Below, piece after piece: positions 29,833 to 38,500 of a DNA stretch of 64,000 bases (within the stretch, counting starts at the first letter, position 1; every line of letters starts with the position of its first letter). Below the pieces are notes generated by a model. It worked only from the letters and a program-made list of their open reading frames with translations. It made no database searches and was not told the origin of the DNA. The DNA lies in contig NZ_JAHLOD010000010.1 in NCBI RefSeq assembly GCF_018917145.1, positions 1 to 64,000 on the forward strand. The letters are read 5' to 3'. The DNA comes from Clostridium bornimense. GTDB lineage: Bacteria; Bacillota; Clostridia; Clostridiales; Clostridiaceae. A program made the position numbers and the translations under genes.

Positions 29833-32052
29833 TTAAGCAGAACAACTTTCACATTCTTCAACTTCTAATGATTTAGAACGTACATAATAGATACTCTTTA
29901 TTCCACTTTTACATGCTTCAATATATAAGTTCATAATTTGTCTCATAGTATATTTTGTTGTTATATAAAGATTAAAAGATTGACCTTGGTCTATATGACG
30001 TTGGCGAATTCCGTTTGCTTTTATTGACCAAATTTGGCTAACATCATAAGCTGATGTATAGTACCAGAAGGTATCTTCATTAAGATTTGGAGCAGTTTTA
30101 GGAATTATAGATCCTTTCTTTTCTTCTAAGAAAAATCTATTCATTATAGGATCAATTCCTTCAGAAGTACCAGCTATAGTTGCTGTTGAACCATTTGGAG
30201 CTACTGCTAGTAAATATCCATTTCTTATACCGTACTTAGAAACTTCTTCTTTTAATGCTGTCCATCTCTCATCGTTATAATCTCTTAATTCAAAATATTT
30301 TCCTGTATTCCAATCAGAACCTTCGAAATAAGGATACGCTCCTTTTTCCTTAGCAATTTTTAAACTTGCTGATATTGCAAAGTAATTAATATCTTCATAT
30401 ACTTTATCAACAAAGTTTAAATGTTTATTACCTTGCCATGATATAGAGTTATTAGCTAACATATGATGATATCCAGATGTACCTAATCCAACAGATCTAT
30501 ATCTTTTATTAGTAATCTCTGCAAATGGTACTGAATAGTAGTTAAGGTCAATGACATTATCCATAGCTCTTATTTGAGTTTCTACGACATATTCAAGTTC
30601 AGATTTATTTGTTACGTCAATATTTCCAAGAACTAATGAAGATAAGTTACAAACAACAAAATCACCAGATTTAGTTTTTTCTACAACGATAGTATCTCCA
30701 TTATCATCTACAATTTCATGCTGTTCTATTTCCATACCACTCATATTTTGCATTATTTCTGTACAAAGATTTGATGAGTAAATCATTCCTTTATGTTTAT
30801 TAGGATTCATTTTATTTACTGTATCGCGGTAGAAAGTAAATGGTGTTCCTGTCTCCGCCGCAGATTTAATAATAAGCCTTACTATATCTTTTACAGACAT
30901 TTCTCTTTTTTCTATCCTAGAATCATTTACGCAATCATAATAACGCTCTTCCCATTCTTCACCATAGAAATCACATAGGTCATATCCTTTTACTGTACGA
31001 ATTTCATGTGGACACATCATATACCAAGTTGCATCGATATCTTTTTCGGCAAGTTTCCAGAATAAATCAGGATAACATAAACCAGGGAATACATCATGAG
31101 CTTTTTTTCTATCGTCACCGTTATTTGTTCTAAGTTGAAGAAATTCAGGTAAATCTTTATGCCAAGCATCTAGCCATACAGCAACAGATCCATTTCTTAC
31201 TCCTAATTGGTCTACTGCTATAGCAGTATCATTAAATAGTTTTACCCAAGGAATAACTCCGCCAGAAGCTCCCTTAAAACCTCTTATACTAGAACCTAAA
31301 GCTCTAACTTTACCAAAGTATATTCCCATTCCACCACCAAATTTTGAAACTTTAGCAAAGTTATCTAAACTTTTATATATTCCCGCTAGAGAATCATCAA
31401 CAGTATCTATAAAACAAGAAGAAAGTTGATAAAATGGCTTTCTTGCATTAGACATTGTTGGAGTAGCCATGGTAGCTTTAAGAGAACTTAAAACATCATA
31501 AAATCTCTTAGCCCAAAATAAACGATTTTCTTTCTTTTCTGGTAATGCTAAATGAAGAGCTATTCCCATAAACATTTGTTGTGGAAGTTCTAATAAGGTA
31601 TTATCGTAATCTCTTATTAGATATCTACTTGCAAGAAGAGATATACCACTGTATGTAAATAAGAAGTCTCTTTCAGGTTTAAGTTCTAACTCTAACTCTT
31701 TGATGTCTTCTTTTGAATAATTATCTAAAATATATTTACCATATAGACCCTTGTTAGTTAGTTCAACAATTAAGTCATATAAGTCGCTGTAAGGTTCATT
31801 GATATTTCTAACTTTTTTAATAGATTCATATAAGTCATAAATATATAATTTTGCTGATGCATATTGCCAAAGAGGGAAATCTTCAGAAGTCATTTCTAAT
31901 GAAGATTGGATTAGTGCATTAGTTATTTCTTTATCTGTCATAGATGGTCTTAATATAAGTTCAAGAGCAGATAATAATTTTTCTTCAGTGTAATCAGCAT
32001 TGATATTTTTTATTTCTGAAGTAGCAAATTTACAAAGTTCAGTTAAGTTCAT
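29833..32052 (-). CDS. nrdA: Ribonucleotide reductase alpha subunit (class I)
   Basis: NrdA is the catalytic subunit that reduces ribonucleoside diphosphates. The 739 residues contain the active-site cysteines in LSSCFIDTVDD, NLCTEIM and VVCNLSSLVLGN, and a redox-active C-terminal CESCSA. The start at 32052 follows GGGAGG. The N-terminus begins within what should be the ATP-cone and lacks the usual KRDG hairpin (see findings). Two NrdR-like boxes lie upstream. Confidence 0.95.
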   Translation of the reverse strand: MNLTELCKFATSEIKNINADYTEEKLLSALELILRPSMTDKEITNALIQSSLEMTSEDFPLWQYASAKLYIYDLYESIKKVRNINEPYSDLYDLIVELTNKGLYGKYILDNYSKEDIKELELELKPERDFLFTYSGISLLASRYLIRDYDNTLLELPQQMFMGIALHLALPEKKENRLFWAKRFYDVLSSLKATMATPTMSNARKPFYQLSSCFIDTVDDSLAGIYKSLDNFAKVSKFGGGMGIYFGKVRALGSSIRGFKGASGGVIPWVKLFNDTAIAVDQLGVRNGSVAVWLDAWHKDLPEFLQLRTNNGDDRKKAHDVFPGLCYPDLFWKLAEKDIDATWYMMCPHEIRTVKGYDLCDFYGEEWEERYYDCVNDSRIEKREMSVKDIVRLIIKSAAETGTPFTFYRDTVNKMNPNKHKGMIYSSNLCTEIMQNMSGMEIEQHEIVDDNGDTIVVEKTKSGDFVVCNLSSLVLGNIDVTNKSELEYVVETQIRAMDNVIDLNYYSVPFAEITNKRYRSVGLGTSGYHHMLANNSISWQGNKHLNFVDKVYEDINYFAISASLKIAKEKGAYPYFEGSDWNTGKYFELRDYNDERWTALKEEVSKYGIRNGYLLAVAPNGSTATIAGTSEGIDPIMNRFFLEEKKGSIIPKTAPNLNEDTFWYYTSAYDVSQIWSIKANGIRQRHIDQGQSFNLYITTKYTMRQIMNLYIEACKSGIKSIYYVRSKSLEVEECESCSA

Positions 32053-32071
32053 TAAGTGTATACCTCCCGTA

Positions 32072-32118
32072 ATAGCATATATTGTACATGATAAATTAAA
32101 ACACACAACATATTGTAC
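32072..32118 (-). promoter_or_regulatory. Tandem NrdR boxes upstream of nrdA
   Basis: Boxes at 32072-32087 and 32103-32118 match the NrdR palindrome consensus (ACACWATATATWGTGT) at about 11 and 13 of 16 positions and are spaced 31 bp centre to centre, the spacing usual for NrdR. They overlap and follow the inferred start of the nrdAB promoter. Confidence 0.7.
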
Positions 32119-32122
32119 GTAT

Positions 32123-32152
32123 ATTATAAAGATAATAATTGTTAATAGACAA
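32123..32152 (-). promoter_or_regulatory. Probable nrdAB promoter
   Basis: On the minus strand TTGTCT (32152-32147) and TATAAT (32128-32123) are separated by 18 nt. The start would be near 32116, within the NrdR box, consistent with repression. Confidence 0.6.
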
Positions 32153-32346
32153 ACATAATTAGTTAAGATTATTGTAATTATGCTTTAATTATCATGAGAA
32201 TAGTCTATTTTATAAAAATTCTCTTAAAAATATCAAAGCATTAATAGTATTAAAAATAACATCTATATATATTTATAAAAAAATATATTTTTTAGAGTAT
32301 AATATATAATGAAGAACATAGATTAAGAAAATGGAGAAAATTAAGT

Positions 32347-32955
32347 ATGAAAATTTTAATGTTTGATACAGAGACAACAGGGTTAAGACCAGGTCAGATA
32401 TGTCAGCTTAGTTACATTGTCATAGATAACTCAACAAAGCCATATAAGGTATATGGTAAAAACTTTTTCTTTTCTGTAGATTACATGGAAGAAAGTGCAG
32501 AACAAATACATGGATTTTCAAAAGAACTTTTAGAAGAATTATCAGGTGGAATGACTTTTGAAGAAAGCTATCATGAATTTATTGAAGATTTTATGACTAG
32601 TGATATTATTTCAGGTCATAATGTAATGTTTGATATTAAGTTTATAAAAGAGGAATTTAGGAGAGTTGGAATAGAATTTACTCCTAATTTAGAGTTCTGT
32701 ACAATGAAATATTATAAAAATATATGTAATATTATTTCAAGACAAGGAGATATAAAGAATCCTAAGTTATCAGAATTAATGGATTTTTTAGATATATCAG
32801 AGGAAGATATTGAAAAGACAACAATGAAATTGTTTGGAGATACAAGATCATTTCATGATGCTAGATTTGATACAACTGCCGTTTATATGTCATTAGTAGA
32901 TGGAATTAGAAAGGGATATATACCACCTAAGTATTTTTCATCTATGTGTAAATAG
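32347..32955 (+). CDS. DEDDh-type 3'-5' exonuclease
   Basis: The 202 residues show the exonuclease motifs FDTETTG (residues 6-12), SGHNVMFDIKF near residue 91, and HDARFDTTA near residue 168, matching the DnaQ/RNase T superfamily with Asp, Glu, Asp, His and Asp all kept. It is a free-standing domain rather than part of PolC. The ribosome site GGAG lies 10 nt before the ATG. It is a single-gene unit, with a terminator after it. The physiological substrate (DNA or RNA) cannot be told. Confidence 0.85.
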   Translation: MKILMFDTETTGLRPGQICQLSYIVIDNSTKPYKVYGKNFFFSVDYMEESAEQIHGFSKELLEELSGGMTFEESYHEFIEDFMTSDIISGHNVMFDIKFIKEEFRRVGIEFTPNLEFCTMKYYKNICNIISRQGDIKNPKLSELMDFLDISEEDIEKTTMKLFGDTRSFHDARFDTTAVYMSLVDGIRKGYIPPKYFSSMCK

Positions 32956-32960
32956 AAAGT

Positions 32961-32997
32961 AAAACTGTTTCACTAGAGAGTGGGACAGTTTTTTTGT
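32961..32997 (+). terminator. Terminator after the exonuclease gene
   Basis: AAAACTGTTTCACT (32961-32974) pairs with AGTGGGACAGTTTT (32979-32992), with two G-U pairs, around AGAG, followed by a T run. Confidence 0.88.
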
Positions 32998-32999
32998 TT

Positions 33000-33304
33000 A
33001 GTATTAAAAAAGATTTAATTATTTTTACATCACAAATTTTATTATATTGCTAATAGAATACAAAATAAATAATGGAAAAATATACGAACATATTTTAACT
33101 TTATGGAATAAATGTTCAAAAAAATAACCTAAAATATTAAATATATGATATAGTAATATATGTGGTAATTGATTAAGAAATCAGTACCATATATGACATC
33201 TAGTTTGAAAGATTTAAAATTAAATTCTAATTTGATTTGTGTCAAATCGAACATTAGGATTACACATAATTTAGTTCATAAAACAAAAATGAAAGTGAGG
33301 AATT
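33000..33304 (+). promoter_or_regulatory. purA upstream region with two inverted repeats
   Basis: The first repeat pairs 33158-33174 with 33179-33194 (about 16 bp, one bulged A). The second combines CTAAT/ATTAG with GATTTG/CAAATC at 33228-33257. TTGATT (33232-33237) and TAGGAT (33255-33260) are 17 nt apart and could be a promoter overlapping the second repeat, which would then be an operator. No purine riboswitch core (no GTTTCTACC, no kissing loops) was found. Confidence 0.5.
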
Positions 33305-33307
33305 GTG

Positions 33308-34591
33308 ATGTCAGCGTTTGTTGTATTAGGATCTCAATGGGGAGATGAAGGAAAAGGAAAAATGACTGATTATCTTGCAGAAGGTGCAGATGTTGTTGTT
33401 AGATATCAAGGTGGTAATAACGCAGGTCATACTGTTGTTGTAGGAGATAAAAAATATAAACTACATTTAATACCATCAGGAATTTTATATAACGATAAGT
33501 TAAATGTAATAGGTAATGGTGTTGTATTAGATCCAGAGAGTATTTTAGGAGAAATAGATTATTTAATAGGTGAAGGGGTAGAAGTTACACCTGAAAAATT
33601 AGTTATATCAGATAGAGCTCATGTTATAATGCCATATCATAAGATATTAGATGGTGCAAGTGAGAAATTCAGAGGCGATAATAAAATAGGTACAACTAAA
33701 AAAGGAATAGGTCCTTGTTATACTGATAAAGCAGAAAGATGTGGTATAAGAGTATGTGATCTTATAGATAATGAAGTTTTTGCTGAAAAGTTAAAGTATA
33801 ACGTTGAGATAAAAAATGCAATATTAACTAAAGTATATGGATTAGATCCTGTAAGTTATGATGAAATTTTAGAAAAATATACAGCATTAGCTGATAGAAT
33901 AAGACCATTTGTAAGAGATACTTCTGTTATAGTTTATAATGAGATGAAAAACAAAAAGGTTTTATTTGAAGGAGCACAAGGAAACTTATTAGATATTGAT
34001 TATGGAACTTATCCATATGTTACATCATCTAATACAACTGCTGGTGGAGTATCAGCAGGTGCTGGTATCGGACCAACATTTATCGATGGTGCAGTTGGAA
34101 TAGCTAAAGCATATACAACAAGAGTTGGAGAAGGTCCATTCCCAACAGAATTATTAGATGAATTAGGAGAGACTATCAGACAAAAAGGTTTTGAATACGG
34201 AACTACTACTGGTAGACCAAGAAGATGTGGTTGGCTTGATGCTGTTATATTAAAACAAGCAGTTAGAGTATCAGGATTAACTTCATTTGCAGTAACTAAG
34301 ATTGATACTTTAGCAGGTATTGAAAAGTTAAAGATATGTGTTGGATATAAGTTAGATGGAAAAGTTATAGACTATCATCCAGCATCATTAAAAGATTTAG
34401 CTAAATGTGAACCAATATATGAAGAATTTGATGGATGGGATGAATCAATTGAAGATGCAAGAAGTTACGAAGAAATCCCTGAAACAGCTAAAATATACCT
34501 AAAGAAAATAGAAGAGTACACAGGTGCTAGAATTTCTATCGTTTCTGTAGGTCCAAAGAGAGATCAAACTATAAAAATAGGAAAACTATAA
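33308..34591 (+). CDS. purA: Adenylosuccinate synthetase
   Basis: PurA joins IMP and aspartate with GTP to make adenylosuccinate on the AMP branch of purine synthesis. The 427 residues open with [19 protein letters not shown], the GTP/catalytic loop, and contain [16 protein letters not shown] and [13 protein letters not shown]. The start is the ATG at 33308 following GTGAGG; the in-frame GTG just before is less well spaced. It stands alone between two terminators with a structured upstream region. Confidence 0.97.
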   Translation: MSAFVVLGSQWGDEGKGKMTDYLAEGADVVVRYQGGNNAGHTVVVGDKKYKLHLIPSGILYNDKLNVIGNGVVLDPESILGEIDYLIGEGVEVTPEKLVISDRAHVIMPYHKILDGASEKFRGDNKIGTTKKGIGPCYTDKAERCGIRVCDLIDNEVFAEKLKYNVEIKNAILTKVYGLDPVSYDEILEKYTALADRIRPFVRDTSVIVYNEMKNKKVLFEGAQGNLLDIDYGTYPYVTSSNTTAGGVSAGAGIGPTFIDGAVGIAKAYTTRVGEGPFPTELLDELGETIRQKGFEYGTTTGRPRRCGWLDAVILKQAVRVSGLTSFAVTKIDTLAGIEKLKICVGYKLDGKVIDYHPASLKDLAKCEPIYEEFDGWDESIEDARSYEEIPETAKIYLKKIEEYTGARISIVSVGPKRDQTIKIGKL

Positions 34592-34598
34592 GAATTGA

Positions 34599-34645
34599 AA
34601 AGGCTATGACATAATAAAGATTTATTGTGTTATAGCCTTTATTTT
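34599..34645 (+). terminator. Terminator after purA
   Basis: AAGGCTATGACATAATAAA (34600-34618) pairs with TTTATTGTGTTATAGCCTT (34621-34639), with two G-U pairs, followed by TATTTT. Confidence 0.88.
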
Positions 34646-34946
34646 GATAAAGTATTAAAGCAGCTTTTAGTAAGGAATAGCAAAATTAGAGAACAGATAG
34701 TGTCAGTGCATAGTGAAAGAAGAAATTTCTTAAATTATAATTGTTTAGTTTTCTTAAGTTAATTGTATTTGATATCGAAACTTATAAAGAGGGCTAAAGA
34801 AGGTTAAACCTTAATATAGATTTGTGAATTGAATTAATTATTTTTATTATTGTTATATTATATAATAAAAGGTATTATACTAATGTATATATCCGACTAT
34901 TATGATATAATATAAACAATTTAAGATAAGAAAGAGGGTAATGTTA
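34646..34946. other. Spacer upstream of the DUF1858 gene with an extended -10 promoter
   Basis: About 300 bp with no gene found. The only clear signal is TGATATAAT at 34903-34911, an extended -10 element, placed about 35 nt before the DUF1858 gene. No convincing -35 or structured RNA was seen. Confidence 0.55.
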
Positions 34947-35129
34947 ATGATCAATAAAGATATGACAATTGGAGAAATTATAAGACTTAAGCCTGAAGCT
35001 GCTGAAGTTTTAATGAACTTTGGATTTGGATGCGTAGGATGTCCTGCATCTCAAATGGAAACATTAGAACAAGGTGCTCAAGTGCATGGAGTAGACGTAG
35101 ACGTTTTAGTAGAAGCATTAAATAAATAA
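34947..35129 (+). CDS. DUF1858 small CxxC protein
   Basis: This 60-residue protein reads INKDMTIGEIIRLKPEAAEV, followed by GFGCVGCPASQMETLEQGAQ and ends VDVLVEALNK, matching the DUF1858 (ScdA N-terminal-like) family. In larger proteins this domain accompanies hemerythrin or iron-sulfur repair functions; the C-x2-C pair suggests a redox or metal role. The start at 34947 lies 8 nt after GAGGG. It is a monocistronic unit with its own terminator. Confidence 0.85.
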   Translation: MINKDMTIGEIIRLKPEAAEVLMNFGFGCVGCPASQMETLEQGAQVHGVDVDVLVEALNK

Positions 35130-35134
35130 TTGGT

Positions 35135-35168
35135 AAAAAAACCTACATATATAATATGTAGGTTTTTT
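35135..35168. terminator. Terminator between the DUF1858 gene and the leftward flavoprotein gene
   Basis: ACCTACATAT and ATATGTAGGT form a 10-bp stem extended by A and T runs on the two sides, so it may be bidirectional. It touches the stop codon of the flavoprotein gene. Confidence 0.88.
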
Positions 35169-36408
35169 AAAATTTTGATGCGTTAAGTCCGGCAACGTAA
35201 CCAGAACTCCATGACCATTGAAGATTAAATCCTCCACAATCACCATCAACGTCTAATAATTCACCAGAGAAAAATAAATTTTTTATTTTTTTGGATTCTA
35301 ATGTTTCATCATTTACCTCATTAGTATTAATACCACCAGCAGTTACTTGAGCATTAGTAAATGTATAGTAGCCAGTCACAGGAAAATTCCAAGTTTTTAA
35401 GTTATTTAAAATTGTAGTACGTTCTTGCCAGGTTAATTCATAACAAGGTTTATGAATATTATCAACATTGCATGCCTTTAAGAATATAGGAAGTAATTTT
35501 TTATTTATTACACCAATAAAATTATCAAAAACAGATCTATATGAGAATAATCCATATCTATTTTCAAGGAAATCTTTAAGATCATTTTTATCAAGATTTT
35601 CAAAGAAATCTAAAGAAATAGAAACAGTTTTATTTTTGGCTAATGCAAAATTTGCAATTCTAGAAATTTGGAATATTGGTGGACCAGATATACCATAATC
35701 GGTAAATAATAATTCACCAGATTCTGTTTTTATTTTTTTGTCATTAACATAGATAGTTACAGAACCTAAAATTTTAACACCACTTAGACCTTTTAAATTA
35801 GGAAAGTCTAATTTTAATTGTACTAGTGATGGTTGTAATGGTGTTATTGAATGTCCAAGCTTCTTACAGATATCATATCCAGAACCATCAGAACCTGTTT
35901 TAGGATATGTTTTTCCGCCAGTAGCCATAATTAACTTATTACAAGTAAAATCTTCGATTTCTCCAGAACAGTGGATGTTAAAGATAGAATCTTTTTTTGA
36001 TATACTTTTTACTTTACTATTATAGTGGATGGGTATATCAAGATCTTCTAATGTAAGTTTTAAGATATCTACCACAGAAGAAGCTTGTAGTGATAAGGGA
36101 AAAAATTTATTTCCTTCTCCATCAGGATTAAATATAGGAAGACCTAAAGAGAAAAATAAATCTTTTGTAAAATCTAATCCGTATTTATTTATAATTTTAT
36201 TAGGAAAACCAGTATTTTCGCTATGATATCTATCTATAGCAATTTCTTTATTAGTTATATTACATCTACCGTTGCCAGTAGTTAATATTTTTTTACCAAT
36301 TCTATCAGTGCTTTCTATTAGTGCAACGTTTTTTCCACTATTTTTGGCAGTTATAGCAGCAATAATACCAGAAGCGCCAGCGCCGATTACTAGAATATCA
36401 TAATGCAT
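35167..36408 (-). CDS. FAD-dependent oxidoreductase, HI0933/BaiN-like
   Basis: The 413-residue protein has an N-terminal FAD fold (DILVIGAGASGIIAAITA; IGKKILTTGNGRCNITN) and a C-terminal FSGELLDVDGDCGGFNLQWS, which is diagnostic for the HI0933 family. These flavoproteins are common but most have unknown substrates; BaiN acts on bile acid intermediates in one clostridium. GGAGGAG precedes the ATG. It is on the lagging strand as a single gene. Confidence 0.88.
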   Translation of the reverse strand: MHYDILVIGAGASGIIAAITAKNSGKNVALIESTDRIGKKILTTGNGRCNITNKEIAIDRYHSENTGFPNKIINKYGLDFTKDLFFSLGLPIFNPDGEGNKFFPLSLQASSVVDILKLTLEDLDIPIHYNSKVKSISKKDSIFNIHCSGEIEDFTCNKLIMATGGKTYPKTGSDGSGYDICKKLGHSITPLQPSLVQLKLDFPNLKGLSGVKILGSVTIYVNDKKIKTESGELLFTDYGISGPPIFQISRIANFALAKNKTVSISLDFFENLDKNDLKDFLENRYGLFSYRSVFDNFIGVINKKLLPIFLKACNVDNIHKPCYELTWQERTTILNNLKTWNFPVTGYYTFTNAQVTAGGINTNEVNDETLESKKIKNLFFSGELLDVDGDCGGFNLQWSWSSGYVAGLNASKF

Positions 36409-36556
36409 AAAATCTCCTCCATTCTAGTTAATATAATAAACTATTTTTTATAAATATTAAACGTTATTAATTAGGGGAATACTAAAAGCCTATTAATATA
36501 GAAGATAAAACTATATAATGGTAATAGGGATAAAATTACAATTGTGGGGTGATAGA

Positions 36557-37363
36557 ATGTTCAAAATTTATGCGGTATCAGATTCTATTGGAGAAACAGC
36601 AGGTCAGGTAGCACATGCCGCAGCAAGTCAGTTTTCTTCAGAAATAGAAATTGAAAGAGTTCCTTATATAAAGACTAATAAGGATGTAAATGACTTTATA
36701 GATAGAATTAAAGATGAAAAGTGTATAGTAATATCGACAGTTGTTTTAGTAGAGATAAGAGAATATTTAGTACAAAGGTGTACAGACTTTGGAATTTTTA
36801 TAATAAATATTTTAGGACCATGTATAGCTACTGTATCTAGAATGATTAATGAGATACCAGAGAATAAACCGGGAGCTGTATGGGATATGGATGAAGAATA
36901 TAATAAGAGAATTGAAGCTATGGAGTTTGCCATGAGATATGATGATTCGAGAGATAATTCAGGTATAAAATTTGCAGATGTAGTACTTATAGGGCTATCT
37001 AGAACTTCCAAAACGCCTTTATGTATGTATCTAGCCAATAAGGGTATAAAAGCTTTAAATGTACCATTAATGCCTGAAATAGGGGTTCCAGATGAGTTAA
37101 GTAAGATTGATAAAAAGAAAATAATAGGATTAACAATAAATCCAATGCAACTTATAGATATAAGAAAACATAGACTGGATAAATTTGCTAACTTATCTTC
37201 AGAAGTTCAATATGCAAATGCAGAAAGAGTGTTAGAAGAGTTAGAATTTGCAGATAATATTATGAAAAAGATAGGATGTAGAACTATTGATGTTACAACT
37301 AGAGCGATAGAAGATACTGCATTAATAATTATGGATCAATTAGGAATAAATAATAGAAAGTAA
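36557..37363 (+). CDS. yqfL: Pyruvate, phosphate dikinase regulatory protein (DUF299 kinase/pyrophosphorylase)
   Basis: This bifunctional enzyme inactivates and reactivates PPDK (or PEP synthase) by ADP-dependent phosphorylation and phosphate-dependent dephosphorylation. The 268 residues begin [20 protein letters not shown] and contain the P-loop-like [15 protein letters not shown] near residue 140. The start at 36557 follows GGGGTGAT; a longer frame to 36518 has no ribosome site. The PPDK target gene is not in this window. Confidence 0.93.
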   Translation: MFKIYAVSDSIGETAGQVAHAAASQFSSEIEIERVPYIKTNKDVNDFIDRIKDEKCIVISTVVLVEIREYLVQRCTDFGIFIINILGPCIATVSRMINEIPENKPGAVWDMDEEYNKRIEAMEFAMRYDDSRDNSGIKFADVVLIGLSRTSKTPLCMYLANKGIKALNVPLMPEIGVPDELSKIDKKKIIGLTINPMQLIDIRKHRLDKFANLSSEVQYANAERVLEELEFADNIMKKIGCRTIDVTTRAIEDTALIIMDQLGINNRK

Positions 37364-37369
37364 CATAAC

Positions 37370-37473
37370 AGGGTACAAGTATGAAGGTGCAAGGCACAGG
37401 TGTAAATTCACAGTATTTTATATATAACTATCACAAGGGGCTAATGAATGCTGTGCCTTCATGTAGCTTGGAC
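37370..37473. repeat. Degenerate heptad repeat and imperfect inverted repeat
   Basis: Right after the yqfL stop, 37370-37411 can be read as six heptads: AGGGTAC, AAGTATG, AAGGTGC, AAGGCAC, AGGTGTA, AATTCAC. The unit AAGGCACAG (37391-37399) reappears inverted as CTGTGCCTT (37451-37459), continuing as CATGTAGCTTGGAC against GTACAAGTATG. The segment may be a decayed short repeat or mobile-element remnant. Confidence 0.55.
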
Positions 37474-37508
37474 TAGGAACCCATAATTAATGAAAAACAA
37501 CACTTAAG

Positions 37509-37650
37509 TATAATAGTTTTATATATGAACTAAATACATCAACTGTGCACTGAATAGTGCCATAATAAAATGAGGTCTCATTAACAACCTTTTATTTATT
37601 GATGAGATACCTCCTCTAAATCTGTAAAATGATTTTAGTATTTTTTTTTG
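37509..37650 (+). ncRNA. Candidate small RNA with three hairpins and a terminator
   Basis: A TATAAT at 37509-37514 is followed by hairpins GCACT/AGTGC (37547-37560) and GAGGTCTCAT/ATGAGATACCTC (37572-37613). A terminator stem (CTAAATC / GATTTTAG, 37616-37638) with nine consecutive T follows. No reading frame with a ribosome site is present. No -35 element is convincing, so the promoter is weakly supported. No known RNA family was recognised. Confidence 0.4.
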
Positions 37651-37926
37651 TAAAGTAGAGAAAGTTTTTGTAGATAAATTATAGTGAAATAGAAAATAGA
37701 ATAAAAAAAGATTCGGAATTTATTCTTATAAAAGCAAAAATAGTAGTAATAATTTTTTTTTGTGTGATAATAATAATATATATAATGGCAATATAACCTT
37801 GGCAGCATATTGAAGTAAAATAAAGAAAATAAGAGATAAAGAGACATTACAAAATAATACAATGGTATTTAAAAAGATTTAAAACATAACTAATAATCTA
37901 AATTTAAAAAAAAATTAAAAATTATG
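37651..37926. other. AT-rich spacer before the tRNA operon
   Basis: About 275 bp with long A and T tracts. A leftward 75-codon frame here is a Tyr/Phe-rich low-complexity product without a ribosome site and is not counted as a gene. Nothing else was recognised. Confidence 0.5.
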
Positions 37927-37955
37927 TTGACACAATTAATTATTCATTGTATTAT
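37927..37955 (+). promoter_or_regulatory. Sigma-A promoter of the tRNA operon
   Basis: TTGACA (37927-37932) and TATTAT (37950-37955) are separated by 17 nt, with a strongly A/T-rich upstream region. The start would lie near 37962, about 50 nt before the first tRNA. Confidence 0.88.
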
Positions 37956-38011
37956 ATATCTTGTCGGCGCGGTAAGCAGTGCTGAAACGAAGAAATATGG
38001 TAAGTAAATAT

Positions 38012-38086
38012 GGCCCGTTGGTCAAGCGGTCAAGACACCACCCTTTCACGGTGGTAACAGGGGTTCGATTCCCCTACGGGTCACCA
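38012..38086 (+). tRNA. tRNA-Glu (anticodon TTC), copy 1
   Basis: The 75-nt gene folds with acceptor GGCCCGT / ACGGGTC, an anticodon loop CTTTCAC, and a T-loop TTCGATT. CCA is encoded. First of seven tRNAs in the operon. Confidence 0.97.
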
Positions 38087-38092
38087 TTGTAT

Positions 38093-38168
38093 GGGAGCAT
38101 AGCTCAGCTGGGAGAGCATCTGCCTTACAAGCAGAGGGTCACAGGTTCGAGCCCTGTTGTTCCCACCA
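38093..38168 (+). tRNA. tRNA-Val (anticodon TAC), copy 1
   Basis: The 76-nt gene has acceptor GGGAGCA / TGTTCCC (with a G-U pair), anticodon loop CTTACAA, T-loop TTCGAGC and encoded CCA. Confidence 0.97.
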
Positions 38169-38173
38169 TACAT

Positions 38174-38250
38174 GGCTCAGTAGCTCAGTTGGTTAGAGTG
38201 CCAGCCTGTCACGCTGGAAGTCGAGGGTTCGAGCCCCTTCTGAGTCGCCA
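38174..38250 (+). tRNA. tRNA-Asp (anticodon GTC), copy 1
   Basis: The 77-nt gene has acceptor GGCTCAG / CTGAGTC, discriminator G, anticodon loop CTGTCAC and encoded CCA. Confidence 0.97.
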
Positions 38251-38257
38251 TATTTCC

Positions 38258-38332
38258 GGCCCGTTGGTCAAGCGGTCAAGACACCACCCTTTCACGGTGG
38301 TAACAGGGGTTCGATTCCCCTACGGGTCACCA
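38258..38332 (+). tRNA. tRNA-Glu (anticodon TTC), copy 2
   Basis: Identical in sequence to the first tRNA-Glu copy at 38012-38086. It begins the second Glu-Val-Asp triplet. Confidence 0.97.
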
Positions 38333-38336
38333 TTAT

Positions 38337-38412
38337 GGGAGCATAGCTCAGCTGGGAGAGCATCTGCCTTACAAGCAGAGGGTCACAGGTTCGAGCCCTG
38401 TTGTTCCCACCA
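38337..38412 (+). tRNA. tRNA-Val (anticodon TAC), copy 2
   Basis: Identical in sequence to the first tRNA-Val copy at 38093-38168, with a 4-nt spacer from tRNA-Glu copy 2. Confidence 0.97.
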
Positions 38413-38417
38413 TATTT

Positions 38418-38494
38418 GGCTCAGTAGCTCAGTTGGTTAGAGTGCCAGCCTGTCACGCTGGAAGTCGAGGGTTCGAGCCCCTTCTGAGTCGCCA
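38418..38494 (+). tRNA. tRNA-Asp (anticodon GTC), copy 2
   Basis: Identical in sequence to the first tRNA-Asp copy at 38174-38250. It closes the duplicated triplet. Confidence 0.97.
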
Positions 38495-38500
38495 TTGTCC

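Noticed and set aside
33000-33304. Purine or PRPP riboswitch before purA
   Set aside because: Conserved core sequences and loop-loop elements of these riboswitches were not found; only generic hairpins are present.
37370-37411. CRISPR-like array in the heptad region
   Set aside because: The repeats are 7 bp, contiguous and degenerate with no spacers, and no cas genes are in the window.
37635-37862. A 75-codon leftward frame rich in Tyr, Phe and Lys
   Set aside because: It lies in an A/T-rich spacer, has no ribosome site and looks like random A/T sequence.
37979-38440. A 153-codon frame across the tRNA cluster
   Set aside because: It is a translation of tRNA genes; the repeated protein segments mirror the duplicated tRNA triplets.
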